This document shows, one piece after another, positions 16,403-25,257 of a stretch of DNA of 40,469 nt. The translations under genes were made by a program, and so were the position numbers. The stretch is from an uncultured Granulosicoccus sp. Its GTDB lineage: Bacteria > Pseudomonadota > Gammaproteobacteria > Granulosicoccales > Granulosicoccaceae. How positions within the stretch are numbered: the first letter of the stretch is position 1; each line of letters begins with the position of its first letter. The stretch is from positions 1 through 40,469 of the forward strand of contig CANLNQ010000043.1 of the NCBI GenBank assembly GCA_947492525.1, given 5' to 3'. A model generated the notes under the pieces. That model was not told the origin of the DNA and searched no databases. It saw only the letters and a list, made by a program, of their open reading frames with translations.

Positions 16403-19219
16403 TCAGGCATCAACCGTCGTCTTTCGCGACACATCGTTGATGCGCTGTTGAAGCTCGGCGAGGCTGTAGGGCTTCTGCAGCAGTACCAGCTTGCCGACGT
16501 CGATATCGCTGGCTATGGCCAACTGTTCATTGAAGCCTGACGTCAACAGGATCTTGCAACGTGGTAGATGTCTCTGAACCCATCGGGCCACATCGAATCC
16601 GGACATGCCACCTTCCATCACGATGTCGGTCAGAATCAGGTCAAAGGCAGTATCCTGCTTGAGTGTCTGTACGGCGCTGGCACCATCACTGGCCTGTTGC
16701 GTGTCGTAGCCCAGGGCGTGCAATCGTTCCACGGTGAGCTCGCGTACCATGTCGTTATCTTCAACGACCAGAATGCGGCTGACGCGCTTGTTCGCAGTGG
16801 CAATGGACGGTTTGTCAAAAGGACTGTCCAGGCCAGCGCTTTCAGAATAGCTCGGCAGATAGACATCGATGGTTGACCCCTCATCGACTTCCGAGCTTAT
16901 CTGCACATCGCCTCCGGATTGCTGTGCGAAGCCATAGATGGATGCCAGGCCTAGTCCTGTGCTCGAATCCTTGGTGGAAAAGAACGGTTCGAATACTCGC
17001 GCCTTGACTTCATCGCTCATGCCGCAGCCGCTGTCCGATACCGACAGTTTGATGTAGTTTCCGGGGCGCAGGTCTGGTGAATCATCCGAACCGCTCGCGC
17101 TGACGCTTGCATTGCTCGTTTCGATGGTGATGGTTCCACCCCTGGGCATGGCATCGCGTGCATTGATGACCAGATTGACAACGGTATTCTCGATCTCGCT
17201 GGCGTCAGCCAGAATGCACCGCAGGTCTTCAGCCAGGTTCGATGACAAGGTGATATGTTCACCAATCGTGGATCGCAGCAGATTGATGGCAGCGAGAACG
17301 TGTCGATTGGCATCGAGAACCGTTGGTTCCAGTTGACCCTGTCTGGCGAAGCTCAGCAGTCTGCGAGTGAGCCGTGCGCCCATTTGTGCAGCACTGTCAG
17401 CCTTGTCGAGATAGCCTCGATGGAGCTTATCCGTGATATCCATGGATAGAAATTCCAGATTTCCGGTGATGACGCTGAGCAGGTTGTTGAAATCATGGGC
17501 AACGCCTCCCGCCAATTGACCGACGGCTTCGATCTTGCGAGATCGCTGTAATCGTTCTTCGGCTTCCAGCTTGGCTGTGACATCCCGGTTGATGCCGATG
17601 TAGTGAGTCAGCTTGCCGGTTCGATTGAAGACAGGGGAGAGAGAGAGATCATTCATGAAGTGCGAGCCGTCCTTGCGCGTACTCTTGAACAGCACGTGCA
17701 CCGATTCTTCTCTGGCCTGAGCCTCCTTGACTTCAAGGTGTGGCAGGTTCTGATGATTGCCCTTCTGAAGTATCGCCGCGCTTTGCCCGATCAGTTCATC
17801 GGATGTATAACCGGTCATGGCGCACATAGCCTCGTTGACGTAGACCAGTGGCTGATTCTCCTGAACGGCATCGATGATGGTGACTCCCACATCGACCGCC
17901 TCGATGGCACGCTCGCGCAGCCGCACATTTTCTTCCTGATTATGGCGCTCGCTGATGTCCTGAACGATCGCCGTATACACAGGCGGCATCTGGCTATCCA
18001 TGTACTGAAAGTGGGTGGAAACCGGGTAGGTGGTTCCGTCCTTTCGCCGGTGTACCGTTTCAAAGACCTGCGCGTCAACCGTGCCGGCCCTGAGCGGCGC
18101 AATCAACTCGTTCATGTTCTCTTGTGTCAGTCCTTCAACGAAATCCCAGGGCATGAGTCGTTGAGACTCGTCCATGCCATAACCGAGATTGTCTCGGGCA
18201 GCGCGATTGGCATTCAGCAGTTGAAAGCTGTCGGCATCGCACACGTAGATTTCGTTGGAAGAGTCTTCGACAATCTGTGCCAGTCGATTACGACTGGCCC
18301 TGGCCTGTTCTCGCTCTTCCGTGGTTCTGGACAGGCGTATGGAGCGATCTCTGGCGAGGACCCGGTCAGACGCGTCACGCATGACGCACACAAAACTGAC
18401 GGTATTGCCTTGTGCATCCGCCAGGGGCGAGAGTGTCAGTTCGTTCCAGAACTCAGTGCCATTCTTGCGGTAATTCTTCACGGTGACCGTGCAGTTGCGC
18501 CTCTGTGCGATCGAATCACGGATTTCGGTCACGGTGGCAGGGTCGGTACCCGGACCCTGGAGCAGGCGACAATTCCTGCCCAGAACTTCATCCCGGGTAT
18601 AACCCGTCATCAGTTCGAACGCACGGTTGACGTAGGTGATCGGTTGGTCAGTCTCAAGCGCATCGGTGATCATCACGCCATCCTGCGCGCTTTGCTCCAC
18701 GATCTGGTCAATGGCCGTGATTCTTGATTCGAGTCGCTCGCGAAGCAGTTCGATAACGGCATTGCCCAATTGAGCCAGCCCATCGCGCTGGGAATCAGAC
18801 AGGCGACGAGGTTTGCTGTCAATCACACACAGCGTTCCCAGGGCAAACCCGTCCCGCGTGACCAGTGGCTGGCCGGCATAGAAACGAATATGAGGTTCGC
18901 CGGTTACCAGCGCGTTGTGCCTGAACCGCTCATCCAGACTGGCATCCTCCACTTCCAGAAGACTGCCGGGGTTGAGAATGGCGTAGCTGCAGAATGCAAA
19001 CTCTCGCGTGACTTCGCCTTGAGGAAAGCCGACACAGGACTTCAACCAGATTCGATTGGAGTCGACAAGGCTGATCAATGCGACTGGCACATCACACAGA
19101 TTGGCCGCAGTCTGCGAGATACTGTCGAGCACTCCATCAGACGGCACATCGAGAATGCCGTAGCGCCGAAGAACCGCAATTCTCGCATCTTCATTGAGCG
19201 GAACCTGCGCCTTAGTCAT
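16403..19219 (-). CDS. Hybrid LOV histidine kinase (GAF-LOV-PAS-PAS-HisKA-HATPase-REC)
   Basis: The 938-residue protein has no membrane segment. In order it shows a GAF domain (about 20-160, with LGTLCVIDSKPR), a LOV domain (about 170-285) and a PAS domain (about 308-425). A third, LOV-like PAS (about 436-550) precedes a HisKA domain with phospho-acceptor His575 (GGVAHDFNNLL), an ATPase domain (NLVINARDAMP, GCGMSDEV, STGLGLASIYG) and a receiver domain (phospho-acceptor Asp865, Lys916). The LOV domain has the photoactive motif GRNCRLLQGPGTD with Cys217 and the NYRKNGTEFWNEL segment, so it should bind FMN and sense blue light. The conserved Gln near its end is Met280. The third PAS resembles a LOV domain without the cysteine (GQSAAILQKG). 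No separate response regulator lies nearby. It is encoded downstream of the riboflavin operon on the same strand. Confidence 0.92.
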   Translation of the reverse strand: MTKAQVPLNEDARIAVLRRYGILDVPSDGVLDSISQTAANLCDVPVALISLVDSNRIWLKSCVGFPQGEVTREFAFCSYAILNPGSLLEVEDASLDERFRHNALVTGEPHIRFYAGQPLVTRDGFALGTLCVIDSKPRRLSDSQRDGLAQLGNAVIELLRERLESRITAIDQIVEQSAQDGVMITDALETDQPITYVNRAFELMTGYTRDEVLGRNCRLLQGPGTDPATVTEIRDSIAQRRNCTVTVKNYRKNGTEFWNELTLSPLADAQGNTVSFVCVMRDASDRVLARDRSIRLSRTTEEREQARASRNRLAQIVEDSSNEIYVCDADSFQLLNANRAARDNLGYGMDESQRLMPWDFVEGLTQENMNELIAPLRAGTVDAQVFETVHRRKDGTTYPVSTHFQYMDSQMPPVYTAIVQDISERHNQEENVRLRERAIEAVDVGVTIIDAVQENQPLVYVNEAMCAMTGYTSDELIGQSAAILQKGNHQNLPHLEVKEAQAREESVHVLFKSTRKDGSHFMNDLSLSPVFNRTGKLTHYIGINRDVTAKLEAEERLQRSRKIEAVGQLAGGVAHDFNNLLSVITGNLEFLSMDITDKLHRGYLDKADSAAQMGARLTRRLLSFARQGQLEPTVLDANRHVLAAINLLRSTIGEHITLSSNLAEDLRCILADASEIENTVVNLVINARDAMPRGGTITIETSNASVSASGSDDSPDLRPGNYIKLSVSDSGCGMSDEVKARVFEPFFSTKDSSTGLGLASIYGFAQQSGGDVQISSEVDEGSTIDVYLPSYSESAGLDSPFDKPSIATANKRVSRILVVEDNDMVRELTVERLHALGYDTQQASDGASAVQTLKQDTAFDLILTDIVMEGGMSGFDVARWVQRHLPRCKILLTSGFNEQLAIASDIDVGKLVLLQKPYSLAELQQRINDVSRKTTVDA

Positions 19220-19719
19220 GATTTTCCCTGCTGGCTATCCATCCGGGAGGTGTTGCCGACGTACGCTTTCTCAAAGGCTGAATACTGACTCGTTGGTATG
19301 TATATCAGATTCCCAGGCTAGCACGTCTGTTGTACTTCAGACGTTTACGATACCTGTATGCTGAATTTTCTGTATCCAAGATCGAGGAATGGACGAAATA
19401 AGTTGCATTGTATGCCGAGTGCCAACGCTCGCGCTTCCGCACGGGAATCAGCAGACTGGCTTGATCGATAATGCAGGCTACTACAGCTGTCCGGCTTAGT
19501 GGTGATTCAGCCGCTGCACGTGCCGTGAGAATTGCATGTTGCAGGAAAGTCGGTGCGGATCTCGTAGCAAGATCACGGTGCAACGTTCAGTGGGATGCCC
19601 CGGGATGGACAGGTTCGCCGGGTCAACCTGTCAGGCGCGATGTCATCATGAACGATGAGCCAAAGGGGGAGTGGCACGACAGGGCTGCACTGGTCAACCC
19701 GGCCGAGCCACGAATCTGA
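19220..19719. other. 500-bp intergenic region between ribH and the LOV kinase
   Basis: No convincing gene is present; short open frames here show no family resemblance. An inverted repeat (GACAGGTT, 9-nt loop, AACCTGTC) at 19608-19632, about 90 bp past the ribH stop, could end the riboflavin transcript, but no T run follows. Upstream of the kinase ATG there is a plausible ribosome site (AGGGAA). The long gap suggests that the kinase has its own promoter, which I could not identify with confidence. Confidence 0.6.
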
Positions 19720-20184
19720 TCAGAGTTGCTTGAGCAGGTTGGCCATCTCGATGGCTGCCATTGCGGCCTCGGCTCCCTTGTTGCCCGCCTTGCTGCCTGC
19801 GCGTTCGATGGCCTGTTCGATGGTTTCGGTGGTGATAACGCCGAATGTGGTTGGCACGCCGGTCTGCCAGGCCGTGTTGCTGATGCCCTTGCTGGCTTCC
19901 CCGGCTATCAGGTCGAAATGGATGGTGCCGCCGCGGATCAGCACACCCAGGCACACGATCGCATCATACTTGCCGCTCTCGGCCATCTTTTTCGCCGCCA
20001 ACGGTATCTCGTAGCAACCAGGCACGATGGCGACGGTGATGTCATCGTCGGCCACATCATGACGCAACAGTGCATCCCTGGCGCCCTCGAGCATTCTATG
20101 CCCCATGAAATCATTCCAGCGTGTGCTGACGATACCGATCTTCATGCCGGTGCCAATGAGTTTTCCTTCTATCTGATTTGTCAT
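19720..20184 (-). CDS. ribH: 6,7-dimethyl-8-ribityllumazine synthase (RibH)
   Basis: The 154-residue enzyme condenses 5-amino-6-ribitylaminouracil with 3,4-dihydroxy-2-butanone 4-phosphate, the penultimate step of riboflavin synthesis. Typical segments are [43 protein letters not shown] (with the catalytic-region His) and [23 protein letters not shown]. The length is normal. It is the last gene of the rib operon, 41 bp after ribBA. The usual gammaproteobacterial neighbour nusB is absent downstream. Confidence 0.95.
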   Translation of the reverse strand: MTNQIEGKLIGTGMKIGIVSTRWNDFMGHRMLEGARDALLRHDVADDDITVAIVPGCYEIPLAAKKMAESGKYDAIVCLGVLIRGGTIHFDLIAGEASKGISNTAWQTGVPTTFGVITTETIEQAIERAGSKAGNKGAEAAMAAIEMANLLKQL

Positions 20185-20225
20185 GGAAAAAGAGCTGCTG
20201 ATTGAAATGTGTGTGTAAGAGAGCG

Positions 20226-21488
20226 TCAGGAAAATTCGTGGCCCATGCGCTCGGCTTTGGTCTTCAGATAGGCTTCGTTGTGTGATTGCGCGCCCACCAC
20301 ATGAGGGACGCGCTCGCTTATCTCGATACCCAGGTTTTCCAGGGCCTGAAGCTTGTCGGGGTTGTTGCTGAGCAGACGGATGCTGTTGACGCCCAGAGCC
20401 TTGAGCATGGCGGCGGCGACATCATACGTACGCGCATCGGCAGGGAAGCCCAGCTGGTGATTCGCATCGACAGTGTCCATCCCCTGATCCTGCAGTTCGT
20501 AGGCGCGAATCTTGTTGCCAAGACCGATGCCCCGGCCTTCCTGCCGCAGATACAGAACGATGCCGTTGCCTTGCTGCTCGATGGTTTGCATGGCGGCCTG
20601 CAACTGAGCGCCGCAGTCGCAACGCAGGGAACCGAAACTGTCACCTGTCAGACATTCCGAGTGCACCCGGGTCAATGGTGATGTGGCTGACGGATTGCCT
20701 TTCAGCAGGGCACTGTGCTCCAGGCCCTGGCGATCGCGAAACACGACGATATCGAAATTTCCGTGTGCCGTTGGCAGGGCGCTGCGACCGATCTCGGTGA
20801 CCAGCGGTTCCTGCTCATCGTCAACCGCAGCCATGTTGCTGCTGTCATCGCTGACATCGATACCTTCCAGTTCACGACGATACTGCGCCAGTTGCTCCAC
20901 GGAAATGATCGGCAATTCGTGCTCTTTCGCAAACCGGCTCAATTCTTCCAGTCGCATCATGCTGCCATCCTCACGCATGACTTCGCAGATGATGCCAGCA
21001 GGCGTCAAGCCGGCCAGCATGGAAAGGTCCACACTGGCTTCGGTCTGACCTCGACGCTCCAGCACCCCGCCATCGCGTGCGCGCAGCGGGAACATATGGC
21101 CCGGCATGGCAATATCGGCTGGCGTGGTGTCAGGGTGGATCAGGGTGCGAATGGTTTGCGCCCGGTCCTCAGCCGATATACCGGTGGAGACCCCGTGCAC
21201 CGCTTCCACTGACAAGGTGAAGCCCGTTCCGAAACCACTGCGATTCTGTGCCTGGGGCACCATCATGGGAACCTGCAGGCGATCCAGCAATGCGCCTCGC
21301 ATGGCCAGACAGACAAGACCTCTGGCATGCGTGACCATGAAGTTGATGGCTTCGGGTGTGACGAAATCGGCGGCCAGGACCAGGTCTCCCTCGTTTTCGC
21401 GATCCTCATCGTCCACGACAATGACCATGCCACCCTGGCGATACAGCGCCAGAGCATCGTCAACCGACGACAGTAGTGAATCAGTCAT
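20226..21488 (-). CDS. ribBA: Bifunctional DHBP synthase / GTP cyclohydrolase II (RibBA)
   Basis: The 420-residue fusion has an N-terminal 3,4-dihydroxy-2-butanone 4-phosphate synthase (about 1-205; motifs [29 protein letters not shown] and [12 protein letters not shown]). A C-terminal GTP cyclohydrolase II domain follows (about 215-420), with the zinc-site cysteines in [18 protein letters not shown] and [15 protein letters not shown]. It thus makes both starting compounds of the pathway, and both halves keep their key residues. The ATG at 21488 is chosen because it gives the standard N-terminus and overlaps the ribE stop by 8 bp (ATGACTGA), a sign of translational coupling. Confidence 0.95.
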   Translation of the reverse strand: MTDSLLSSVDDALALYRQGGMVIVVDDEDRENEGDLVLAADFVTPEAINFMVTHARGLVCLAMRGALLDRLQVPMMVPQAQNRSGFGTGFTLSVEAVHGVSTGISAEDRAQTIRTLIHPDTTPADIAMPGHMFPLRARDGGVLERRGQTEASVDLSMLAGLTPAGIICEVMREDGSMMRLEELSRFAKEHELPIISVEQLAQYRRELEGIDVSDDSSNMAAVDDEQEPLVTEIGRSALPTAHGNFDIVVFRDRQGLEHSALLKGNPSATSPLTRVHSECLTGDSFGSLRCDCGAQLQAAMQTIEQQGNGIVLYLRQEGRGIGLGNKIRAYELQDQGMDTVDANHQLGFPADARTYDVAAAMLKALGVNSIRLLSNNPDKLQALENLGIEISERVPHVVGAQSHNEAYLKTKAERMGHEFS

Positions 21489-22161
21489 AACCATTCTCTT
21501 TGAGAAATTCCGGGGTGATGGCCGAAGCGGGCGAGCCGCTGCCGGTATGGCTGTTACCGTGAGCCACGGCGACACCTTGCTGTATGAGACGTTCAACGTA
21601 TTTGCCGAGCACATCCACTTCGATATTCACGCCTTCACCAACGCTCTTGCCGGGCATGACAATGTGCGCCTGGGTGTAGGCCACCAGCGTGACGCTGAAC
21701 CAGTCATCACCCACATCCACCACGGTCAGGCTGGTACCGTCAAGCGTGATATAGCCCTTGGTGACGATGTAGCGCATCAGCTCCGTCGGCGCCTGGATGG
21801 TGACCCACAAGGCGTCTTCGTCGCGTCGGAACTGGCGAATGGTGCCCGTCGCATCCACATGGCCCTGTACGAAGTGCCCGCCCATTCGGGTTGTTGGCGT
21901 GACGGATCGTTCGAGATTGACCCTGGAGCCCTTGACCAGGGATTCCAGATTGGTGCGCAGGCGAGTCTCGGGTGCCAGTCCGGTCACGAAGCCCTTGCTG
22001 TCCAGCTCGGTGACCGTCAGGCAGACGCCATTGACTGCAATGCTGTCCCCGAGTGCCGTACCTTCGAGCACCGTTGAACAATCGATGGACAGGGCGTAGC
22101 CATCGCCTGATCGGCGACAGTCACGTACGCTGCCCAGTTCTTCCACAATACCGGTAAACAT
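21481..22161 (-). CDS. ribE: Riboflavin synthase alpha subunit (RibE)
   Basis: The 226-residue enzyme starts with the hallmark [10 protein letters not shown] and has two similar lumazine-binding halves (about 1-95 and 96-195). Shared motifs include [16 protein letters not shown] in the first half and [16 protein letters not shown] in the second. It converts two molecules of ribityllumazine into riboflavin and a pyrimidine. The frame is open upstream, but the family start is the ATG at 22161, 2 bp after ribD. The C-terminal tail is longer than in E. coli and overlaps ribBA. Confidence 0.96.
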   Translation of the reverse strand: MFTGIVEELGSVRDCRRSGDGYALSIDCSTVLEGTALGDSIAVNGVCLTVTELDSKGFVTGLAPETRLRTNLESLVKGSRVNLERSVTPTTRMGGHFVQGHVDATGTIRQFRRDEDALWVTIQAPTELMRYIVTKGYITLDGTSLTVVDVGDDWFSVTLVAYTQAHIVMPGKSVGEGVNIEVDVLGKYVERLIQQGVAVAHGNSHTGSGSPASAITPEFLKENGYD

Positions 22162-22163
22162 GT

Positions 22164-23378
22164 CTAGATCTTGTCCAGGTTGGTTGGTTGAGGCGACGAG
22201 GTCTGTGCCGCCTGTTCCGGATGAATGACGAGGCCACGCACCAGCAGATCCTTGCCAACGCTCTCCACCTGGATGTCGCCCAGTGTGGTGGCATCGTTGA
22301 GTGAATCGCTGCCAAGACCGGCAAAGGCCGGCCGGGCCTGCTGGCCACCGATCAATGTGGGTGCCATGAAGCACCAGACCTCATCGAGTAGCCCGGCATC
22401 TCGAAAGGTTCCGTGAATCGACGCACCGCCTTCGAGCAGCAGGCTCTGGATACCACGTTTGCCCAGTTCGTCCAGCACGGCTCGTGGCTCACAGCCCGGT
22501 CCCTGTTGGTTGGCGGGTAACTCCAGCACGTCATAGCCACGTTGCTCGAGCGTCCGACGATAGTCGGCAGGCATTCTGTGAGTGGTGAGGACCATCGTGC
22601 GCGGTGATTGCGACGGGTCGAGCAGACGGGCAGTGAGGGGGACACGACCTGTGCTATCAAGTATTACTGGTCGTGGATGGCGCACCTCGTCGGGATCGAG
22701 TTGCGTCTCGGGCAGCCGAACGGTCAGCGACGGGTCATCACAGATGACGGTATCCGCCCCCACCAGAATGGCATCCACGGCCTGACGCAACTGGTGCCCA
22801 CGCTCGCGCGCCTCGGGTCCGGTAATCCACTGGCTATGACCGCTGCGAGTGGCGATGCGACCATCCAGGCTGCTGGCTGACTTGGCGATGACATAGGGGC
22901 GGCGGGTACTCAGGTGTGTCAGAAAGAACCGATTCTGGAATCGGGCCTTGTCGCCCAGTACGCCCAGAGTCACCTGGATACCGTGTTCCTCGAGCCGCTG
23001 CGCACCGCCGGCGGCGCGCGGGTTCGGGTCGGCCATGGCATAGACGACATGCGTGATGCCGGCGTCAATGATGGCCTGCGTGCAGGGTGGGGTGAGGCCG
23101 TGGTGGTTGCAGGGTTCGAGTGTCACATACAACGTTGCGCCGACCGTGAGCGGCTGCTCCAGATCGTCTCGCCAGGCAGGGTGCGAGGTGTTGCCGGCAG
23201 CAGACTGCAGCGCATTGACCTCGGCATGATGGTGTCCGTAGCGCTCATGCCAGCCTTCGCCCAGCACCACGCCGTCACGCACCACGACGCAGCCAACCAA
23301 TGGATTGGGCGACGTACACCCAGCGCCTCTGGCGGCCAGATCGAGCGCACGTTGCATGAATTGTTCGTGAGACTGCAC
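22164..23378 (-). CDS. ribD: Bifunctional deaminase/reductase RibD
   Basis: The 404-residue enzyme joins a zinc deaminase domain (about 1-150; HAEVNAL and LEPCNHHGLTPPCTQAII supply the zinc ligands) to a reductase domain (about 155-385; KSASSLDGRIATRSGHSQWI, VGADTVICDDPSLTVR, LLLEGGASIHGTF). It performs the second and third steps after GTP opening. The start is a GTG at 23378, chosen because it gives the standard opening QFMQRALDLAARG; the ATG seven codons later is an alternative. It is the first gene of the operon. A leader of about 160 nt separates it from the FMN riboswitch, so FMN should control ribD and the genes below it. Confidence 0.95.
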   Translation of the reverse strand: MQSHEQFMQRALDLAARGAGCTSPNPLVGCVVVRDGVVLGEGWHERYGHHHAEVNALQSAAGNTSHPAWRDDLEQPLTVGATLYVTLEPCNHHGLTPPCTQAIIDAGITHVVYAMADPNPRAAGGAQRLEEHGIQVTLGVLGDKARFQNRFFLTHLSTRRPYVIAKSASSLDGRIATRSGHSQWITGPEARERGHQLRQAVDAILVGADTVICDDPSLTVRLPETQLDPDEVRHPRPVILDSTGRVPLTARLLDPSQSPRTMVLTTHRMPADYRRTLEQRGYDVLELPANQQGPGCEPRAVLDELGKRGIQSLLLEGGASIHGTFRDAGLLDEVWCFMAPTLIGGQQARPAFAGLGSDSLNDATTLGDIQVESVGKDLLVRGLVIHPEQAAQTSSPQPTNLDKI

Positions 23379-23537
23379 TGCTGTTCACAACCCCTGAAAG
23401 TATCGATGCAGGGGCGAAAGCAGGCACTGGCGCCATGCAGCTGCCTGACCGATGGTGGGCAGTGCAACCACAGGCGCACGTTGACCCCGCGGACATGCAA
23501 ATCAATGCACAATTCCGCCGGCAACGACAGCGACCAA

Positions 23538-23697
23538 CTTCTCTCATCCGGACTATAACCGTCGGCTCTGGAATCTGACCAGATCCACCGTCCGGCGACC
23601 TTTTTGCTGTTGGTCGCCTCGCGGGTCACGGGCTTGACAGCGTTCGAAAATCGAGTCTGTCCTACCGCCGGTGGGGAATTACACCCCGCCCCGAAGT
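23538..23697 (-). promoter_or_regulatory. FMN riboswitch (RFN element) upstream of ribD
   Basis: Read on the minus strand, the segment starts near TTCGGGGCGGGGTG and contains the RFN hallmarks ATTCCCCACCGGCGGTA, GACCCGCGAG, AGATTCCAGAGCCGACGGT and finally ATAGTCCGGATGAGAGAAG. These are the conserved strands of the six-stem FMN aptamer. A variable stem (GGCGACC with GGTCGCC) is also visible. No clear intrinsic terminator with a T run separates it from ribD, so FMN probably acts by hiding the ribosome site, as is common in gammaproteobacteria; that mechanism is inferred. Confidence 0.96.
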
Positions 23698-23711
23698 TTG
23701 GTTCAGGAAGG

Positions 23712-23740
23712 AAATTACGCTATTGCCGAGTTGTTTGCAA
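23712..23740 (-). promoter_or_regulatory. Sigma-70-type promoter of the riboflavin operon
   Basis: On the minus strand a -35-like TTGCAA (23735-23740) and a -10-like TAATTT (23712-23717) are spaced by exactly 17 bp. Transcription would start just before the riboswitch. An inverted repeat (GTTCAGGAA at 23701-23709, complement at 23759-23767) brackets the promoter; its meaning is unknown. Confidence 0.65.
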
Positions 23741-23803
23741 CGGGGCTGACGCAAAAATTTCCTGAACAGTCGGGAGGAATAGCGGCAGCATACGCTCATG
23801 GCT

Positions 23804-25018
23804 TCAGGGAATGATTACCACTTCCAACCGAATCCCGTATTGCTGCAGCAGGTCGGCTCTGGCCTGATCGACCTGTCGCCAGTGCTCATGGCTGGCCATG
23901 TTCTGACGAACGAGCAATTGCAGCGTGACATGTTGACCGGGCGTTTGCGTGATATGCGTGGTTCGACCGTTTTCGGTTCGGGTGACAGCGCCATCTCTGG
24001 CCAGAGGATCCAGAAACCGGGTTTGAATCTGCCCCCCGTCGCGCAGCAATCTGTCGTACAAGGCATCGGGATCCCCCGGGTTGTTGAACCCGGGGCTGGC
24101 CAGATCCCGGCTGCGCACCACGATCAGTTCCTCGCCGTTGATGAAGTCCACGATGGGGTAGGAACGGTTGGTGGGCAGCATGGTGTTGTATGGGGGCAGA
24201 TCTGCCAGACCTGCTTCAATTTCTTCGCCGCGTACGGTGCCATAGAAGTCAACGAAGTAGCTCTGACAGGAGGCCGGTCTGGCATCCACTGTGGACACGC
24301 CGGGCGGTGTCGATACCTGGTCGAACCCCGGAACCGGATTGGCCTGTGTGTCGCACTGCTGCAATTCTTCGGGGGGCTCTGTCGAAGGGGATGATCGGCA
24401 GGGATCGGTACTTAACAGCAGGGTGCGGCCGTCCGGCAAGGTGACGGTTGATGGAGCGTCATTCCGGTGATCGAGCACGATCCGTTCTCCCTGCATGTCG
24501 CTGATCGTGTGCAGACGTCCACGCTGATAGTCCAGTCGCAGCGTTTGCCCGTCGGGGTATCGCTGCCCGACGGGCCATGACCCCTGAAATTCGGTTTCAA
24601 CACCCGCGGGATTGGTCCATACCGGGTTGTCACCATCAAGGCTCAATGTACCGCTGTTGTTGTCTGCGGCCAGGTAGCTGCCATCACTCTGCTGCACAAA
24701 GCGGTGTGCTTGCCCATGGTGATCGAACAGTATCCGGTCGTCGCCATCACGAGTCAGGCGGGATTCGAAGCCATGGCGCCAGCGTGAACCGGTGCCGAAG
24801 TTGCCTTCGGATCCGCTGCTGCGGTTTCGAGTGAAGTGCAAGGCCGAGTGGTCGCTTTGATAGTCGTTGATCTCCACACAGGTCGTCGAGCAGTCGATAG
24901 GGGTGTCGATTTTCTCACTTCCATGAGCAACGTCTGTCACCAGGATTGGTAGTAGAAATAGTGCAAGGGCTGCACCTGTTTGTGCGGCTTCCTGTCCGGG
25001 GTCTCGCTTGTGCATCAT
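23804..25018 (-). CDS. Secreted mini RHS-like protein with unknown C-terminal domain
   Basis: The 404-residue protein has a signal-peptide-like start (about 1-33). It is followed by one RHS N-terminal-type module (about 55-205: FTRNRSSGSEGNFGTGSRWRHGFESRL, RYPDGQTLRLDYQRGRLHTI, VTLPDGRTLLL). A Cys/Pro-rich linker leads to a C-terminal region (about 245-404) that I do not recognise. RHS proteins are usually far longer, with dozens of repeats forming a shell around a toxin; here there is no shell and no conserved core end. It could be a degraded RHS gene, a small secreted effector or a cell-surface protein. The ribosome site AAGGA lies a few bases before the ATG at 25018. It is alone on its strand and divergent from the next secreted protein. 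Confidence 0.75.
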   Translation of the reverse strand: MMHKRDPGQEAAQTGAALALFLLPILVTDVAHGSEKIDTPIDCSTTCVEINDYQSDHSALHFTRNRSSGSEGNFGTGSRWRHGFESRLTRDGDDRILFDHHGQAHRFVQQSDGSYLAADNNSGTLSLDGDNPVWTNPAGVETEFQGSWPVGQRYPDGQTLRLDYQRGRLHTISDMQGERIVLDHRNDAPSTVTLPDGRTLLLSTDPCRSSPSTEPPEELQQCDTQANPVPGFDQVSTPPGVSTVDARPASCQSYFVDFYGTVRGEEIEAGLADLPPYNTMLPTNRSYPIVDFINGEELIVVRSRDLASPGFNNPGDPDALYDRLLRDGGQIQTRFLDPLARDGAVTRTENGRTTHITQTPGQHVTLQLLVRQNMASHEHWRQVDQARADLLQQYGIRLEVVIIP

Positions 25019-25257
25019 TCCATCCTTGAACGTGTTAGATCGATGAGAGTACGAGCACGCTCATCGCTGTCATGGCAGGCGTCGTCCTGTCGCCTTGGCA
25101 ATGCCAGCTTAGGCGCGTGCTGCCACTGTCGCAATAACCCCGTCACGCTTCTACCGTTCGGGTTTACAGTATCGTGGCACCGTTCACTGAAAATGCCGTT
25201 GACGTGCTGCAAGGCCTCGGTTACCTTTTTTCGCACCCTCACTGACACGGATTCGTC

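Noticed and set aside
17603..18727. Plus-strand open frame (374 codons) opposite the LOV kinase
   Set aside because: Shadow of the kinase reading frame; no recognisable domain.
23123..23629. Minus-strand open frame overlapping the ribD leader and riboswitch
   Set aside because: It overlaps ribD and the conserved 3' part of the FMN aptamer, which is better explained as RNA.
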